From Achatina immaculata (taxonomy: Eukaryota; Mollusca; Gastropoda; Stylommatophora; Achatinidae), in NCBI GenBank assembly GCA_009760885.1, contig CM019717.1:45896866-45960865 (forward strand): a stretch of DNA of 64,000 nt, in the 5' to 3' direction. A model generated the notes under the pieces. The model made no database searches, was not told the origin of the DNA, and saw nothing but the letters and a program-made list of their open reading frames with translations. Shown here one piece after another: positions 1 to 11,629 of this stretch (its first letter is position 1; each line of letters begins with the position of its first letter). Both the position numbers and the translations under genes were made by a program.

Positions 1-603
1 ATATTTACATTTCTTAAATGTCGTTTGTCGTAATTTGCAACTGGAGAGTAATTTCTCGATAAGTATTGTTGTACATGAAATGTACGTACAGCTTTGTAAT
101 TTTACTTTTTTAAAAGAGCGCTCTGATGTCTAAAATATCTCTACGGGTTTTGATGATATTTTTTAACAACTACATGCGTATTCTAATAGTTAAGAATTTT
201 TTTTTTTACTTTTGTAAAAGAAAATGTCATTGGAATAAAGGCATCGGAAACACTCCCTCGCACTAGTTATGTATGGAGACAGAGATAATGTGATTTGGAC
301 ACCTCATTAGAATGTAGCCCAAGCTGTTGTCGTCATCAGCCAGGGATTTAGCTTTAATGCACAGGGAAGTCTGAAGAGAAGATATGCAGATAACAGGGGC
401 ATTTAGCAAAAACTGGGGGTCTCACTGCAAAATGCTGTGCATATTTCAACGAGGAGAATCTGTATCGTTACTCTCAAGTTACGTTTGGAGGGAACTAAAT
501 AACTGTATATCAGAACAGAGTGACGGCGTTTGGGAGAATATCTTTCCGCGCCAAAGAAGGAAGACACAGTTGTGCGGGAAAGCCTAGGAAGAACACGCCG
601 AAA
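1..603. other. AT-rich sequence without recognisable gene
   Basis: I see no conserved domain, repeat or RNA gene here. A short open frame at about 384-587 on the plus strand has no recognisable motif and is probably chance. The right edge grades into the first minisatellite. Confidence 0.5.
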
Positions 604-611
604 ACTACATA

Positions 612-2520
612 GTCTAGACTACTGCTAGTGATGTTAGTCTAGACTACTGCTAGTGATGATGTCTCAGTAGGCTAATCTGGTGAAGATGTTTGATTAAACT
701 ACCGCTGGTGAAGATGTTTGAGTAGACTACCGCTGGTGAAGATGTTTCAGTAGACTACCGCCGGTGAAGATGTTTCAGTAGACTACCGCCGGTGAAGATG
801 TTTCAGTAGACTACCGCTGGTGAAGATGTTTGAGTAGACTACCGCTGGTGAAGATGTTTTATTAAACTACCGCTGGTGAAGATGTTTGAGTAGACTACCG
901 CTGGTGAAGATGTTTCAGTAGACTACCGCTGGTGAAGATGTTTGACTAAACTACCGCTGGTGAAGATGTTTCAGTAGACTACCGCTGGTGAAGATGTTTG
1001 ACTAAGCTACCGCTGGTGAAGATGTTTCAGTAGACTACCGCTGGTGAAGATGTTTCAGTAGACTACCTCTGGTGAAGATGTTTGACTAAACTACCGCTGG
1101 TGAAGATGTTTGACTAAACTACCGCTGGTGAAGATGTTTGACTAAACTACCGCTGGTGAAGATGTTTGACTAAACTACCGCTGGTGAAGATGTTTGACTA
1201 AACTACCGCTGGTGAAGATGTTTGACTAAACTACCGCTGGTGAAGATGTTTCAGTAGACTACCGCTGGTGAAGATGTTTCAGTAGACTACCGCTGGTGAA
1301 GATGTTTGATTAAACTACCGCTGGTGAAGATGTTTCAGTAGACTACCGCTGGTGAAGATGTTTGACTAAGCTACCGCTGGTGAAGATGTTTCAGTAGACT
1401 ACCGCTGGTGAAGATGTTTCAGTAGACTACCACTGGTGAAGATGTTTGACTAAACTACCGCTGGTGAAGATGTTTCAGTAGACTACCGCTGGTGAAGATG
1501 TTTGACTAAACTACCGCTGGTGAAGATGTTTGACTAAACTACCGCTGGTGAAGATGTTTGACTAAACTACCGCTGGTGAAGATGTTTGACTAAACTACCG
1601 CTGGTGAAGATGTTTGACTAAACTACCGCTGGTGAAGATGTTTGACTAAACTACCGCTGGTGAAGATGTTTGACTAAACTACCGCTGGTGAAGATGTTTG
1701 ACTAAGCTACCGCTGGTGAAGATGTTTGACTAAGCTACCGCTGGTGAAGATGTTTGAGTAAACTACCGCTGGTGAAGATGTTTGACTAAGCTACCGCTGG
1801 TGAAGATGTTTGACTAAGCTACCGCTGGTGAAGATGTTTGAGTAAACTACCGCTGGTGAAGATGTTTGATTAAACTACCGCTGGTGAAGATGTTTGATTA
1901 AACCACCGCTGGTGAAGATGTTTGATTAAACTACCGCTGGTGAAGATGTTTGAGTAAACTACCGCTGGTGAAGATGTTTGATTAAACTACCGCTGGTGAA
2001 GATGTTTGATTAAACTACCGCTGGTGAATATGTTTGATTAAACTACCGCTGGTGAAGATGTTTGATTAAACTACCGCTGGTGAAGATGTTTGAGTAAACT
2101 ACCGCTGGTGAAGATGTTTGATTAAACTACCGCTGGTGAAGATGTTTGATTAAACTACCGCTGGTGAAGATGTTTCAGTAGACTACCGCTGGTGAAGATG
2201 TTTCAGTAGACTACCGCTGGTGAATATGTTTGAGTAGACTACCGCTGGTGAATATGTTTGACTAAGCTACCGCTGGTGAAGATGTTTGACTAAACTATTG
2301 CTGATGAAGATATATGAGTAGACTATTGCTGGTGAAGATATTTGAGTAAATTATTGCTGGTGAAGATGTTTGAGTAGACTATTGCTGATGGAGACATATG
2401 AGTAGACTATTGCTGGTGAAGATATTTGAGTAAATTATTGCTGGTGAAGATGTTTGAGTAGACTATTGCTGTTGAAGATGTTTTAGTAGACTATTGCTGG
2501 TGAAGATATTTGAGTAGACT
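612..2520. repeat. 28-bp minisatellite, roughly 65-70 units
   Basis: A tandem array of a 28-bp unit with core ACTACCGCTGGTGAAGATG followed by a variable spacer (TTTCAGTAG, TTTGACTAA, TTTGATTAA or TTTGAGTAG). The spacer variants fall into homogenised blocks, for example runs of the GACTAA type near 1080-1240 and 1500-1690. A 13-unit (364 bp) offset pattern is visible between about 970-1100 and 1335-1460, so block amplification occurred. The last ~250 bp drift to ACTATTGCTGGTGAAGATAT. The period is not a multiple of three and frames contain stops, so it is non-coding. Confidence 0.97.
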
Positions 2521-2531
2521 ACAGCTAGTGA
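2520..2531. repeat. Target-site duplication, left copy, of SINE
   Basis: TACAGCTAGTGA here is repeated exactly at 2761-2772 on the other side of the SINE. The caveat is that the flanks are themselves repetitive. Confidence 0.65.
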
Positions 2532-2760
2532 GGTGGTACCGGCTTCATGTCCCAGAGGTGGGATTTTTTTTCCTGGTACACACAAAAAAGGCCCTAGCGG
2601 TCAGCCCCGCCGCAACAAAATGGGTACCAGACAATTCTGGAAAGGTAAACACAGGCAGGAATAATAATGACAATATCACACTTTCATGTGGCGAAGATCG
2701 CGGAAATACAGGCCTAACATGCTTCAGTGGCTCAGAAACTGGAACTTTACCTTTTTTTTT
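2532..2760 (+). mobile_element. tRNA-derived SINE copy (5'-truncated head)
   Basis: This segment shares its order of motifs with the SINE at 8316-8610: GGTACCGGCTTC-GTCCCAG (degenerate box B region), GTGGGATTTTTTT, a GGAAAGGTAAACACAGG block, CACACTTTCATGTG, and a 3' end of CTGGAACTTTACC followed by T-rich tail. The tRNA box A part is missing. It is flanked by the 12-bp direct repeat TACAGCTAGTGA at 2520-2531 and 2761-2772, as expected for LINE-mediated insertion into the pre-existing minisatellite. Confidence 0.8.
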
Positions 2761-3367
2761 TACAGCTAGTGAAGATATTTTTTTACAGCTAGTGAAGATA
2801 TTTTTTACAGCTAGTGAAGATTTTTTTTTACAGCTAGTGAAGATATTTTTTTACAGCTAGTGAAGAATATTTTTTTACAGCTAGTGAAGATTTTTTTTTA
2901 CAGCTAGTGAAGATATTTTTTTACAGCTAGTGAAGATTTTTTTTACAGCTAGTGAAGATTTTTTTTACAGCTAGTGAAGATTTTTTTTTACAGCTAGTGA
3001 AGTTTTTTTTACAGCTAGTGAAGATATTTCTTTTACAGCTAGTGAAGATTTTTTTTACAGCTAGTGAAGATATTTTTTTACAGCTAGTGAAGATATTTTT
3101 TTACAGCTAGTGAAGATATTTTTTACAGGTAGTGGAGATATTTTTTTACAGCTAGTGAAGATATTTTTTTACAGCTAGTGAAGATATTTTTTTACAGCTA
3201 GTGAAGACATTTTTTTACAGCTAGTGAAGATATTTTTTACAGTTAGTGAAGATATTTTTTTACAGCTAGTGAAGATATTTTTTTACAGCTAATGAAGATA
3301 TTTTTTACAGGTAGTGGAGATATTTTTTTTTACAGCTGGTGAAGACATTTTTTTACAGCTAGTGAAA
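2751..3367. repeat. 22-24 bp T-rich minisatellite downstream of SINE
   Basis: A tandem array of about 25-27 units of ACAGCTAGTGAAGATAT plus a poly-T run of 5-9 bases. The unit equals the SINE's target-site duplication plus a T tract like the SINE 3' tail. The array lies immediately 3' of the SINE and does not resemble the 28-bp array on the other side except in the CTAGTGAAGATAT core. T-run length varies between units. Confidence 0.93.
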
Positions 3368-3673
3368 ATACCAGACTAGTCTCTTTCACAGAATTAGCAT
3401 GTTATTCTTACTAGGTTTCTGGTAACAACATTGTTCTTACAGAATGTCGTATTCTCGTAGCAGCTATTTTGTTAATGTTTGAGAGTTTTCTTACAAAGAA
3501 GATGTAAGTGGGAAGATTGTAGTGATGAATACACACGAGTATATAGATCATATATAATGTTTGCCGTGTTAACACTTACCTGCAAAGAGCAATGTACAAT
3601 GTAAAATCATTTCAGTATTAATTGCGTTGAACGATACGTTCTTCATCAATATTGACGAAAGAACACCAGTCAA

Positions 3674-3675
<2 letters not shown>

Positions 3676-3713
<38 letters not shown>
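3676..3713. repeat. (AT)n microsatellite
   Basis: An uninterrupted AT dinucleotide run of about 38 bp directly upstream of the 5' truncation point of the LINE that follows. Confidence 0.98.
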
Positions 3714-3717
<4 letters not shown>

Positions 3718-3719
<2 letters not shown>

Positions 3720-5462
3720 GAGAGAATAGAAGAACACTAGAAGTGTGGAAGAGATCATGAAATGTTTAAAGAAATGAAGATATTGACGAAAAATGTCACA
3801 CCTAAGCTAAATATAACTTGTGATGAGATGGGGAATACCTTGACAGAGAAAGAGGAAATTCTAGAAAGATGGAAGGAATACTGCAGAGAAATGTATAAAA
3901 CAACCAAATGTGAAAGCAGAAATCTACAGTGTGAATTATTATTGGAGGAGAAAGAACCCGAACCGACAATAGAAGAAGTTTTATGGGCAATAAAGATCTG
4001 AAAAATGGTAAATCACCAGGATGTGATGAGATAACAGGTGAACTTATTAAAGCAGAAGGAAAGGAATGTGCAACAGTCTATCATGAACTATGTAAAAAGA
4101 TATGGCATTCAGGAATTTGGCCAAAAAGAATGGAAAAGAACTGTATTCATACCACTGCCAAAAAAGGGTAACCTGAAATTATGCACAAACTACAGAACTG
4201 TTCCCCTGATTAGTCATGCCAGTAAAATTCTGTTAAAAATCATAATGGGTAGACTTCGACAGAAAATAGAAGAAGAAGTCAATATGGTCCAAGCTGGTTT
4301 CGGGCAAGGAAGAGGATCAAGAGATCATATGTTCAATATAAGATTAATAATAGAGAAGTGCAGAGAGTTTAATGTGAATCTATATTTAGCCTCTATAGAC
4401 TACTCAAAGGCATTTCATTGTGTATAACACCAGAAACTTTGGGAAATAATGGGAAAAATGGGATTTCCAACACATTTGATACAATTAACATTACTGTGTA
4501 TCTAGACCAACAGGCAGCAGTAAGAATAAATGGTGAAACAACAAGTTGGTTTGACATAAAACAAGGGGTTCGTCAGGAGTGCATATTGTCGCCTTAGTTA
4601 TTTAACTTGTATACTGAAAATATAATGAGGAATGTTAGAGAAGATGTAGACAAAGAATATTACGATGCCATAAGAATTGGAGGTTATGAAATACTAGAGA
4701 TTAGATATGCTGATGACACAGTATTACTGTGCACAACACAAAAAGGAACGGAATAACTAATTATGTCAGTCCGTATGAACAGCGAAGAGCAAAACCTCTA
4801 TGTAAAGAAAACTAAATTGATGACAACTGACAAAACAAACAAGGCAGCTAAAATATATATAAATGAGGAAAAACTGGAAGAAGCGGTGAGTTCTGAATAT
4901 CTTGGATCATTACTAACTAATAATGGAGATACAATGAGGGAAATTAAAAGGAGGACATCATTCGCTCTTTAGAAAGTAAAACAACTAAAGAATCTGTGGA
5001 GAGGAGCAGACAGAACTACAAAAATAAGATTTTTAAGGGCATGCATCTTTCCTATCGCAACATATCCCTATGAGACCTGGACAATTAACAAAACAGCTGA
5101 GAAACACATAAATGCCTTTGAATGTAAATGCTACATAAGAGTTCGTCAAATATCGTGGGCACAAAAAAGAACAAATATATCCATACTACAAGAATTTAAT
5201 ATTGAAGAAAGCTGGCTAGTAAAGAGGATTAAAGAGAGAAAACTTAAATATTTTGGACACATTAAACGTCATGATAATCTAGAGAAAACCGTCTTGGAAG
5301 GGTACATAATGCGAAAAAGAAAGAGAGGAAGACCAAGGCGAAGATGGTTGCAAGACATCGTTGATGATCTGGAAATGGATGCAGCAGTAGCAGGCCATCT
5401 TGCTCACAACCGAGAGGCCTACAGAAGTGCTGTTTGGGAGGCAAAGTTCCGCAAATGAATGA
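3718..5462 (+). mobile_element. Non-LTR retrotransposon, RTE-like family A, 5'-truncated and decayed
   Basis: Conceptual translation gives linker and reverse-transcriptase segments of a non-LTR element. In order they are a linker with NGKSPGCDEITGELIK (about 4000-4060), LPKKGNLKLCTNYRTVPLIS (about 4155-4210), QAGFGQGRGSRDH (about 4290-4325), SIDYSKAF (motif A, about 4395-4418), KQGVRQE (about 4560), [10 protein letters not shown] with an intact YADD catalytic box (about 4690-4720), and a C-terminal region ending KRKRGRPRRRWLQDIVDD. The endonuclease domain is absent. Stops and frameshifts (for example near 3998, 4425, 4755 and 4970) make it non-functional. The 3' end is a (GAAT)n tail at about 5455-5475. 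Clade placement as RTE-like rests on general motif resemblance. Confidence 0.88.
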
Positions 5463-5475
5463 ATGAATGAATGAA
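5455..5475 (+). repeat. (GAAT)n 3' tail of LINE family A
   Basis: The LINE ends in five GAAT repeats. The other family A copies end with the same motif or derivatives (CATT on the opposite strand), so this is the family's 3' terminal signature. Confidence 0.85.
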
Positions 5476-8315
5476 TATAATGTTGCACAACATACTATGA
5501 TGGATTACAAAACTAGTTGCAAGTATAACCGTGCGAAACTATAAATATAAGCTATAAATATAGTTGCGTGTTTAACTACTAGACTACAGAAATATCTGTT
5601 CGTGTAAATGTTCTACTCTACGCTGACGTCTGATAAATGTGCTACTTTACGCTAACATGATAAATATGCTACTCTACGTTAACATCTGATAAATGGAGCT
5701 GAAATGAACAAGAGAATGATGAACGAGGACGCTGTGAGTGCTGCTGGGATGATTGTTGAACTGAAGTGTTTTCTTTATTCGCACCGAATTAACAATAAAC
5801 ATTCCTAATCAGAAAGTGACTCTGAATGGCGAAGACCCTTATTTTAGCTTACCGTTCTAAGAACATGAAAATTTTCAGTTTAAAGAGTGTTGTTTTTTAA
5901 AATTCTATTTCTTCTCAACAAAGCCTCTCTCTTCCTGTTTTTTTTTGTTGTTGCTTGTTTTGTTTTATTGCTAGCTTGATCTTTTCTGTGGTGTCACAGC
6001 GTTGCAAAGGAAGACATTATTGAGTGTTTGTACTTGTCAGGGATAAGAAAAAGCTGAAGACTTCTTTAGGAGAATCACGTGACAAAAATGCTATACTTAA
6101 TCACTCAGTTTCTGTGACGTGAAGTGTGGTTTCAGGAAGAGTAGATCTGTATTGCCAGAACTCTTGGAGAACTCTACAGTAAGTTTTGTGTTGGCTTGTA
6201 GATATACAGATGGATGTGTTTATTGTACAATTCGAAGTGAATGTTTTGAAACTGTGTGATAACAAATGATTTAAAAAAGGGAGCTTAAACGTTTCTCTTA
6301 CCGTCATTCACGTACACAGCTTTACACAAAATTACAAATAAACAGTACGGATATACATGGATTTATATCGTTTCTTTTTAGTTCTCATTAAAAATTACTA
6401 CGTAAGTTAAAAATAGGCAGCACGTAATTTTACAGTTACAAAAATGGCATATATGTTTATTATTAAGTTGTTTTTGTTTGTTTTATTTCGGTGTTTGGTC
6501 TGTTAGTCAAAGCTAACTGCAGCCAAGAGTGCTGGCTTTTAACTTTAGATCTGCTCGTGTCTGGGTACTAGAAAGTGTTGGCAGATTGTGCAGGAGTGAA
6601 AAACGTGTAATAAAAAGCGAAGTATCGAGTCAGTGGTGAGGTATGCTGTAGTTACCCTGCTTAACTTTTTAGAGTTGGCTAAGTACTTTAGCCTAAGTAC
6701 CTTAGGAGACTCGATCTATAGGTATCATAGGAGACTCGATCTATAGGTTATGTATCAAAGGAGACTTGATATAACCACACACGCTAATAGATCTCTAACA
6801 GCTTGGAGCACATCGTGGAGATGACAAAACGTTGTGTTAACGACTCTGACGTGTTGCTGTAGCTGCTAGGACTGTCAGTTCAGCTGCCGAAAGTTTCGGT
6901 TAAGTTCTGTAGAGTTGGTTACAATATCCAAAGAACATCTGCCGTTATTCGTTAAAATTAGCTATCACGTGTCACAGCTAGGGTGGCCACACTGTCACTT
7001 GCTGACCTTTGCCGCCGTCTTCGTTTGAAAATCGATACCCTAGAATTTAGATATTCAGAGAAGCTCTTTTTTTCAGACATGCCTATCATCCGGCCAAGGA
7101 GTTACTAGAACTAGTAACCTACCAGTAGAAGAAAAATCACAATACGACATAAAGAACGTAACAATAAACAAGTCCGCTATATGTACTGCCATGGTTGAGA
7201 TCAAGAAATAGATAATACATTTTCTGTGACGCTTAAAATATTCTAAACAATTACACCACTGAACAACGCACAGGACACACGGAAATTGTATGTAATCATT
7301 CATCAGGGTCGCCATGTTTTAGTGAGAGAATAGCTCGATGTCTCTGTTTAACGTTTACCGTAGGTTTAAAATCATGGACTCTCAACAATGAAACAAATCA
7401 TATGAATTTATTTATTTATTGTATTTGACACGCCAGTTAAACAAACAATGCAATCTCGAGGCTCATTTCTAAGAGGTTTTTTTGCTCAATCATTCATCTG
7501 TCATTGCTTGCCTTGACTCCTAATAGAGTACGTAATTTCCAGTGCTCTTTGTTTCATACACACGACAGCGCGTCAACAGCTCCATCTCGCGGTCTGGTAA
7601 ACATTGCTGTTTCCACCTCGTTCCCGCCAGTCAGGTTTTCTCGGTTATCCCTTTATGCTTACCCCTCCCCCTTTGCTTTTATTCCATATGCTCTGATTTC
7701 ATTTCAGAAACATCAAGTAGCTTTAGATTGCTATAGATTAAACTGGCAGATATTGATTGCTACATAAATAAGATCTAGTTTTATTTTTATGCTCATATCT
7801 ATATTATTTCACTTACTTAAGAATCGTAGAGGGCCTAACAGATAAAAATCCGAAAGTTTATAATCACTATTTTTTTTTTTTGGGGGGGGGGGGAACATTC
7901 TCTGTTAAGACGTATACAAGAATATGCTTTAACTCCACTTTCAGAGAAACAGTGAATACCATTTTTTTGCCTTCAAGTAATTACAAGCATTATTATGGAA
8001 AATTTCCAACTACTCTTAAAATAACTTGCTTTTCTTTAGCAAAATGTTGAAAATACGTGTTTCTCTCTATGATCTGTTAAAACCACATCCTCATTTCTAG
8101 TTAAGACCACACATTTATTTCTAACTTGTATTTCTTTCTGTATCTTAAGACTGGACATTTCTTCTTTTCTCCTAAAATCAAACAGTTATTTGTGTCTTTT
8201 AAAAGACACTAGTGTTTCTCTCACTCACGGAGTTTCAGTCAGTCATGTCATTTATGATTCTCAGAAAAAGTCGACATTTTTAGGAAGTTATTTTTATGGT
8301 CGTTCGACTTCACAA
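5476..8315. other. No gene recognised; minor simple repeats
   Basis: This stretch is AT-rich single-copy-looking sequence. It holds a small degenerate tandem repeat near 6705-6765 (GGAGACTCGATCTATAGGT-like, three units) and a T/G homopolymer at about 7870-7892. Short open frames (for example 7504-7767 plus, 7073-7315 minus) show no motif I recognise. Confidence 0.5.
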
Positions 8316-8610
8316 TGCGGCCTGGTTAGCCGAGTGGTTAGGACGGTCGGTTTACTAATCCGCTGGTACCGACTCAAAGTTCCAGCAGTGGGATTTTTTT
8401 CTGTTATACATAAAAAATGTTATGTAGTTCATCCAGCCTCTAAAAAAGGATTCCAGAGAAATCTGGGAAGGTAAATGCGACCAGGCGTGATACTAACCAC
8501 ATCAGACTTTCATGTGTCCTGAAAATACCGGAACAACACCTTATCCCCAGTATGCCTTAAATGACACGGAAACGGGAATTTTATCTTTACCTTTACCTTC
8601 TTTTTTCCTT
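8316..8610 (+). mobile_element. tRNA-derived SINE, most complete copy
   Basis: The head GGTTAGCCGAGTGGTTAGGA matches the box A region of Ser/Leu-type tRNAs (GCCGAGTGGTTA). The box B region here is degenerate (CTCAAAGTTCCAG), but the copy at 29.9-30.1 kb keeps GGTTCAAGTCC. The body follows: GTGGGATTTTTTT, TCTGGGAAGGTAAATGC, AGACTTTCATGTG, a stretch shared with the other copies, then a tail of CTTTACCTTTACCTTC. Transcription would be by RNA polymerase III from the internal promoter, with mobilisation by a partner LINE. It is non-coding. Confidence 0.82.
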
Positions 8611-8613
8611 GAC

Positions 8614-8626
8614 ATTGCATGCTAAT
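8614..8626. repeat. Target-site duplication, left copy (second copy 8829-8841)
   Basis: ATTGCATGCTAAT occurs on both sides of the truncated LINE insertion. The site lies directly 3' of the SINE tail. Confidence 0.9.
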
Positions 8627-8828
8627 TTTACATTGGAACACAACAGGCCGAAGAAAAAGAGGCAGACCACGTGAAACTCTAAAGAGGACATTGATAAGAG
8701 AGGCCAAATTAATAGGCATAAAATCCCTTGATGAGGTTGAAAAGCTCGCTGAAAACAGGAAAAATTGGCGAACTACCTTGCGAGCTGTATGTGACGTTTA
8801 ACGGTGCGGGAAGGATATAAGATATAAG
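8627..8828 (+). mobile_element. 5'-truncated LINE family D insertion with target-site duplication
   Basis: About 200 bp encoding the C-terminal end of a LINE ORF: TGRRKRGRPRETLKRT, then KSLDEVEKLAENRKNWRTTL and a stop, followed by a short 3' UTR ending GGATATAAGATATAAG. The same terminal peptide and 3' UTR occur at 36.29-36.48 kb. It is flanked by the exact 13-bp repeat ATTGCATGCTAAT at 8614-8626 and 8829-8841, which is direct evidence of a target-primed insertion. Confidence 0.9.
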
Positions 8829-8841
8829 ATTGCATGCTAAT

Positions 8842-9221
8842 ATGAACTAGTCCTATTTAAATCTGCTGAGCAGACTGACATTAGTATTTGTCTTAGTAAT
8901 GCCATTTTATATCATCTTCTTGTTAGCTGAAATCTCGCTTACTTAAGCCTGGTCCATTAAGTCTCTCTGTCATTGTCCATAACTCCCCATGAAAGACGAT
9001 AACTTTTGTCAGTCTTACATCGCTTATTATCTGAAACTATATAGCATTCATAATTACATTTTTACCAACTGCGTGAGCATAGCAGTCATATTAACAAAAT
9101 AGATCGGGAATGCTTTCTGTTTAATCCTTCTTTTAAACATTCGCACGAATATATTATAGGAACATTTCAACAGGCCAAGAAGAAAGAAGATTGTATTGAA
9201 GCTTATCGTTTCAATTCTTTT
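8842..9221. other. No feature recognised
   Basis: AT-rich sequence between two retroelement fragments. I see no motif, repeat or gene in it. Confidence 0.5.
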
Positions 9222-9880
9222 TCTTTTCATTCATTCATTCCTTTGCATGTCCCTTGTGGAACTTTGCCTCCCTAACAACACTCCTGTAGGCCTCTCGGTT
9301 CTGAGCAAGATGGTCTTCTTTACTAGCCAGCTTTCTCCAATATTAAGTTCTTGTAGTATGGATATATTTGTTCTTTTTTTGTGTCCATGATATTTGAAGA
9401 ACTCTTCTGTAACATTTACATTCAAAGACATTTATGTGTTTCTCAGATATTTTGTTACATGTCCAGGTCTCACAGGCATACAGTGTGATGGGAAAGATGC
9501 ATGCCCTTAAAAATCTTATTTTTGTAGTTCTGTCTGCTCCTCTCCACAGATTCTTTAGTTGTTTTACTTTCTAAAGAGCGAATGATGTCCTCCTTTTAAT
9601 TTCCCTCATTGTATCTCCATTATTAGTTAGTAATGATCCAAGATATTAAAAACTCTCCACTTCTTCCAGTTTTTCCTCATTGATACGTATTTCAGCTGCC
9701 TTGTTTGTTTTGTCAGTTGTCATCAATTTAGTTTTCTTTACATTAAGATAGAGGTTTTGCTCTTCGCTGTTCTTACGGCCAGACATAATTAATTTTTCCA
9801 TTCCCTTTTGTGTTGTGGACAGTAATACTGTGTTATCAACATATCTAATTTCTGGTATTTCATAACCTACTTTTTCTTTT
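9222..9880 (-). mobile_element. LINE family A 3' fragment with internal deletion
   Basis: On the minus strand, translation runs EIPEIRYVDNTVLLSTTQKG (a mutated YADD box, here YVDN), then KNSEEQNLYLNVKKTKLM, the SRLTNN-like block, and ends in the family A 3' tail (CATT repeats near 9226-9240). After SWLVKK the sequence jumps to a segment normally ~170 bp further on (AEDGLAHNREAY-like), so an internal deletion removed the KYFGHIKRHDNLEKTV region near 9310-9315. The two catalytic changes plus stops make it dead. Confidence 0.85.
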
Positions 9881-10057
9881 ATGTTATAAAATATGCGCGT
9901 AAGAAGCAGTAGGGAAGTTATGACATATGACACTCCCGAATTGTTAATTCGCAGCGGTTTAGAGCTGTATTTTCTATTAAAGTTCATTTGTATGTGGATC
10001 CTTGATTATGCCTGCGACAAATGCCATGTGCTATTTCCCGTTTATTATTGTATAATG

Positions 10058-10120
10058 TAAAAAAAAAGTAAAGATAAAATTCCTGTTTCCATGCCATTAA
10101 GGCATATTGAGGATATGTAT
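10058..10120 (-). mobile_element. SINE 3'-end fragment
   Basis: AAAGTAAAGATAAAATTCC followed by GTTTCCATGCCATTAAGGCATA is the reverse complement of the SINE tail seen at 8540-8600 (TATGCCTTAAATGACACGG, GGGAATTTTATCTTTAC). Only the last ~60 bp are present. Confidence 0.65.
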
Positions 10121-10509
10121 ATTTTAATACAACTTAGTATTCATGGTATTTAAAACTCGACTGGCATGTTACAGTCGTAGCTTTAGGTTTTGAAATCGAA
10201 GAAACGTGTTAGAGAACATGCGCATTCTTGAGATTTTACTTTCCGCAGGTAACTGAAAAACAGTCAGAATAACACGAACAGAGAATAATCTCGGAGGCTC
10301 GCCTGTAGATCAGAGAAGGTGTTGTTTCAAAAGCTTTGTCGCCTGGCCATTTAGCCTGTTTAGTTTCAATTTTAGGTTTCTCGGTATCATCGCCAATGGG
10401 ATGCTCCCATAATCGCTCCAACGCCTGTGCTAGTGGATATGGCACAGAATGTTCATCAGTGGTCCTTCTCATCAGTCCTTGATGATTAGTCACCCAGTGA
10501 AGACGCCAG

Positions 10510-10560
10510 TTTTGGAACTATAAAAGTCCAAATGCGGAACTAGTCAGCGTCGATCTCGGC
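10510..10560 (+). promoter_or_regulatory. Candidate core promoter (TATA plus initiator-like)
   Basis: CTATAAAAG at 10518-10526 is followed at a spacing of about 26 bp by GTCAGCG (10543-10549), resembling an arthropod/invertebrate TATA-Inr pair. No downstream open frame supports a protein gene, so it could belong to a transposon LTR or be chance. Confidence 0.2.
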
Positions 10561-11020
10561 TAGAACTCAGTAGCTAAGGTGCCAAGCCGAACCAGGACAA
10601 AAAAAAAACAAAACACACACATTAGTTCACATTGACCAGATAAACATGGACAAGAAATATCAATGCTTAGGTAAGCGGGATGAAAGTCTATGCTACTTTC
10701 CAAAGCAAAAGTAACCACAGTCTTGCTTTTTTATTCTTATGAATAGGTCGTCTTGTGTGGTACTGAGATAAGGCGTAATGAGGACTAATAGTCACGCGTC
10801 GGCAAAATTATCACCACTGATGATATCAGGGTATGTGAACACCTCAGATATCAGACAACGTCATGTGATAGGACAGTCAGGATGTGACTGACCTTGGAAA
10901 GCTACCGGAGATTTTTTTTTTTTTTTGTCGTGTGTGAATGAGTCAGTTTCATTATACTCTTTCTCGTATTTTAGAAAAGACAGCGCAAAGTTGCTTCCGC
11001 ATCTTCCGGCGATTTCGTTG
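10561..11020. other. No gene recognised
   Basis: Unannotated AT-rich sequence with one poly-T run near 10912-10926. Nothing else stands out. Confidence 0.5.
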
Positions 11021-11021
11021 A

Positions 11022-11305
11022 AGAATAGTTTTCTTGACTTACAGCTGGCACAAGAATAGTTTTCTTGACTTACAGATGTTAAAAGAATAGTTTTCTTGAC
11101 TTACAGATGTTAAAAGAATAGTTTTACTTGACTTACTAATGACACAGGACAGGTTTGCTTGAATCATTAACGATACCAGAAATTACCAAGGACTCCCAGA
11201 AAGCTTTGCTCGCATTATTGATGGCACAAGAAAGGTTTGCGTGATTTACTAATGACACAAGAAAAGTTTACGTGATTTACTAATGACACAAGAAAGGTTT
11301 GTTTG
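11022..11305. repeat. Degenerate ~31-36 bp tandem repeats
   Basis: Three to four units of AGAATAGTTTTCTTGACTTACAG plus a short spacer (11022-11140) are followed by a related set containing TGACACAAGAAAGGTTTG (11140-11305). The two sets share the pattern (A)GAA-AGTTT-CTTGA-TTAC and look like one old array. Confidence 0.8.
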
Positions 11306-11629
11306 ATTTAGTCAAAACCATCACGAATGTTAGAATTAGCTCCTTCAGGAAAGCACATCTCATCCTTGTCAACAAATATAGCCGGCCTATCAATGGAGGA
11401 TTTGATGCCGCCCAAATGATATTATGTTTCATTTGCTGTTTGGCTTCACATGTCTGCTGTTTGACACACAGTCTATTCGCTAACCTGATAACTATGCAAT
11501 TAGAACAGGCCATCGTTCTGACTGAATGGCTTAGACATGTCTGAGCCCTATAGATGCGAAAATAGTCCAGCTCTAGCCAGATTCTGTATGAACGGACGTG
11601 CTATCTTCACCTATTTTTTTTAACATCTC

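Noticed and set aside
612..2520. CRISPR-like regular array
   Set aside because: Units are 28-bp with no unique spacers; the 'spacers' are the same few variants. The context is eukaryotic. It is a minisatellite.
8330..8400. Functional tRNA gene
   Set aside because: Head resembles Ser/Leu tRNA box A, but no proper cloverleaf or CCA-proximal acceptor pairing is seen, and the sequence continues into SINE body shared by other copies.
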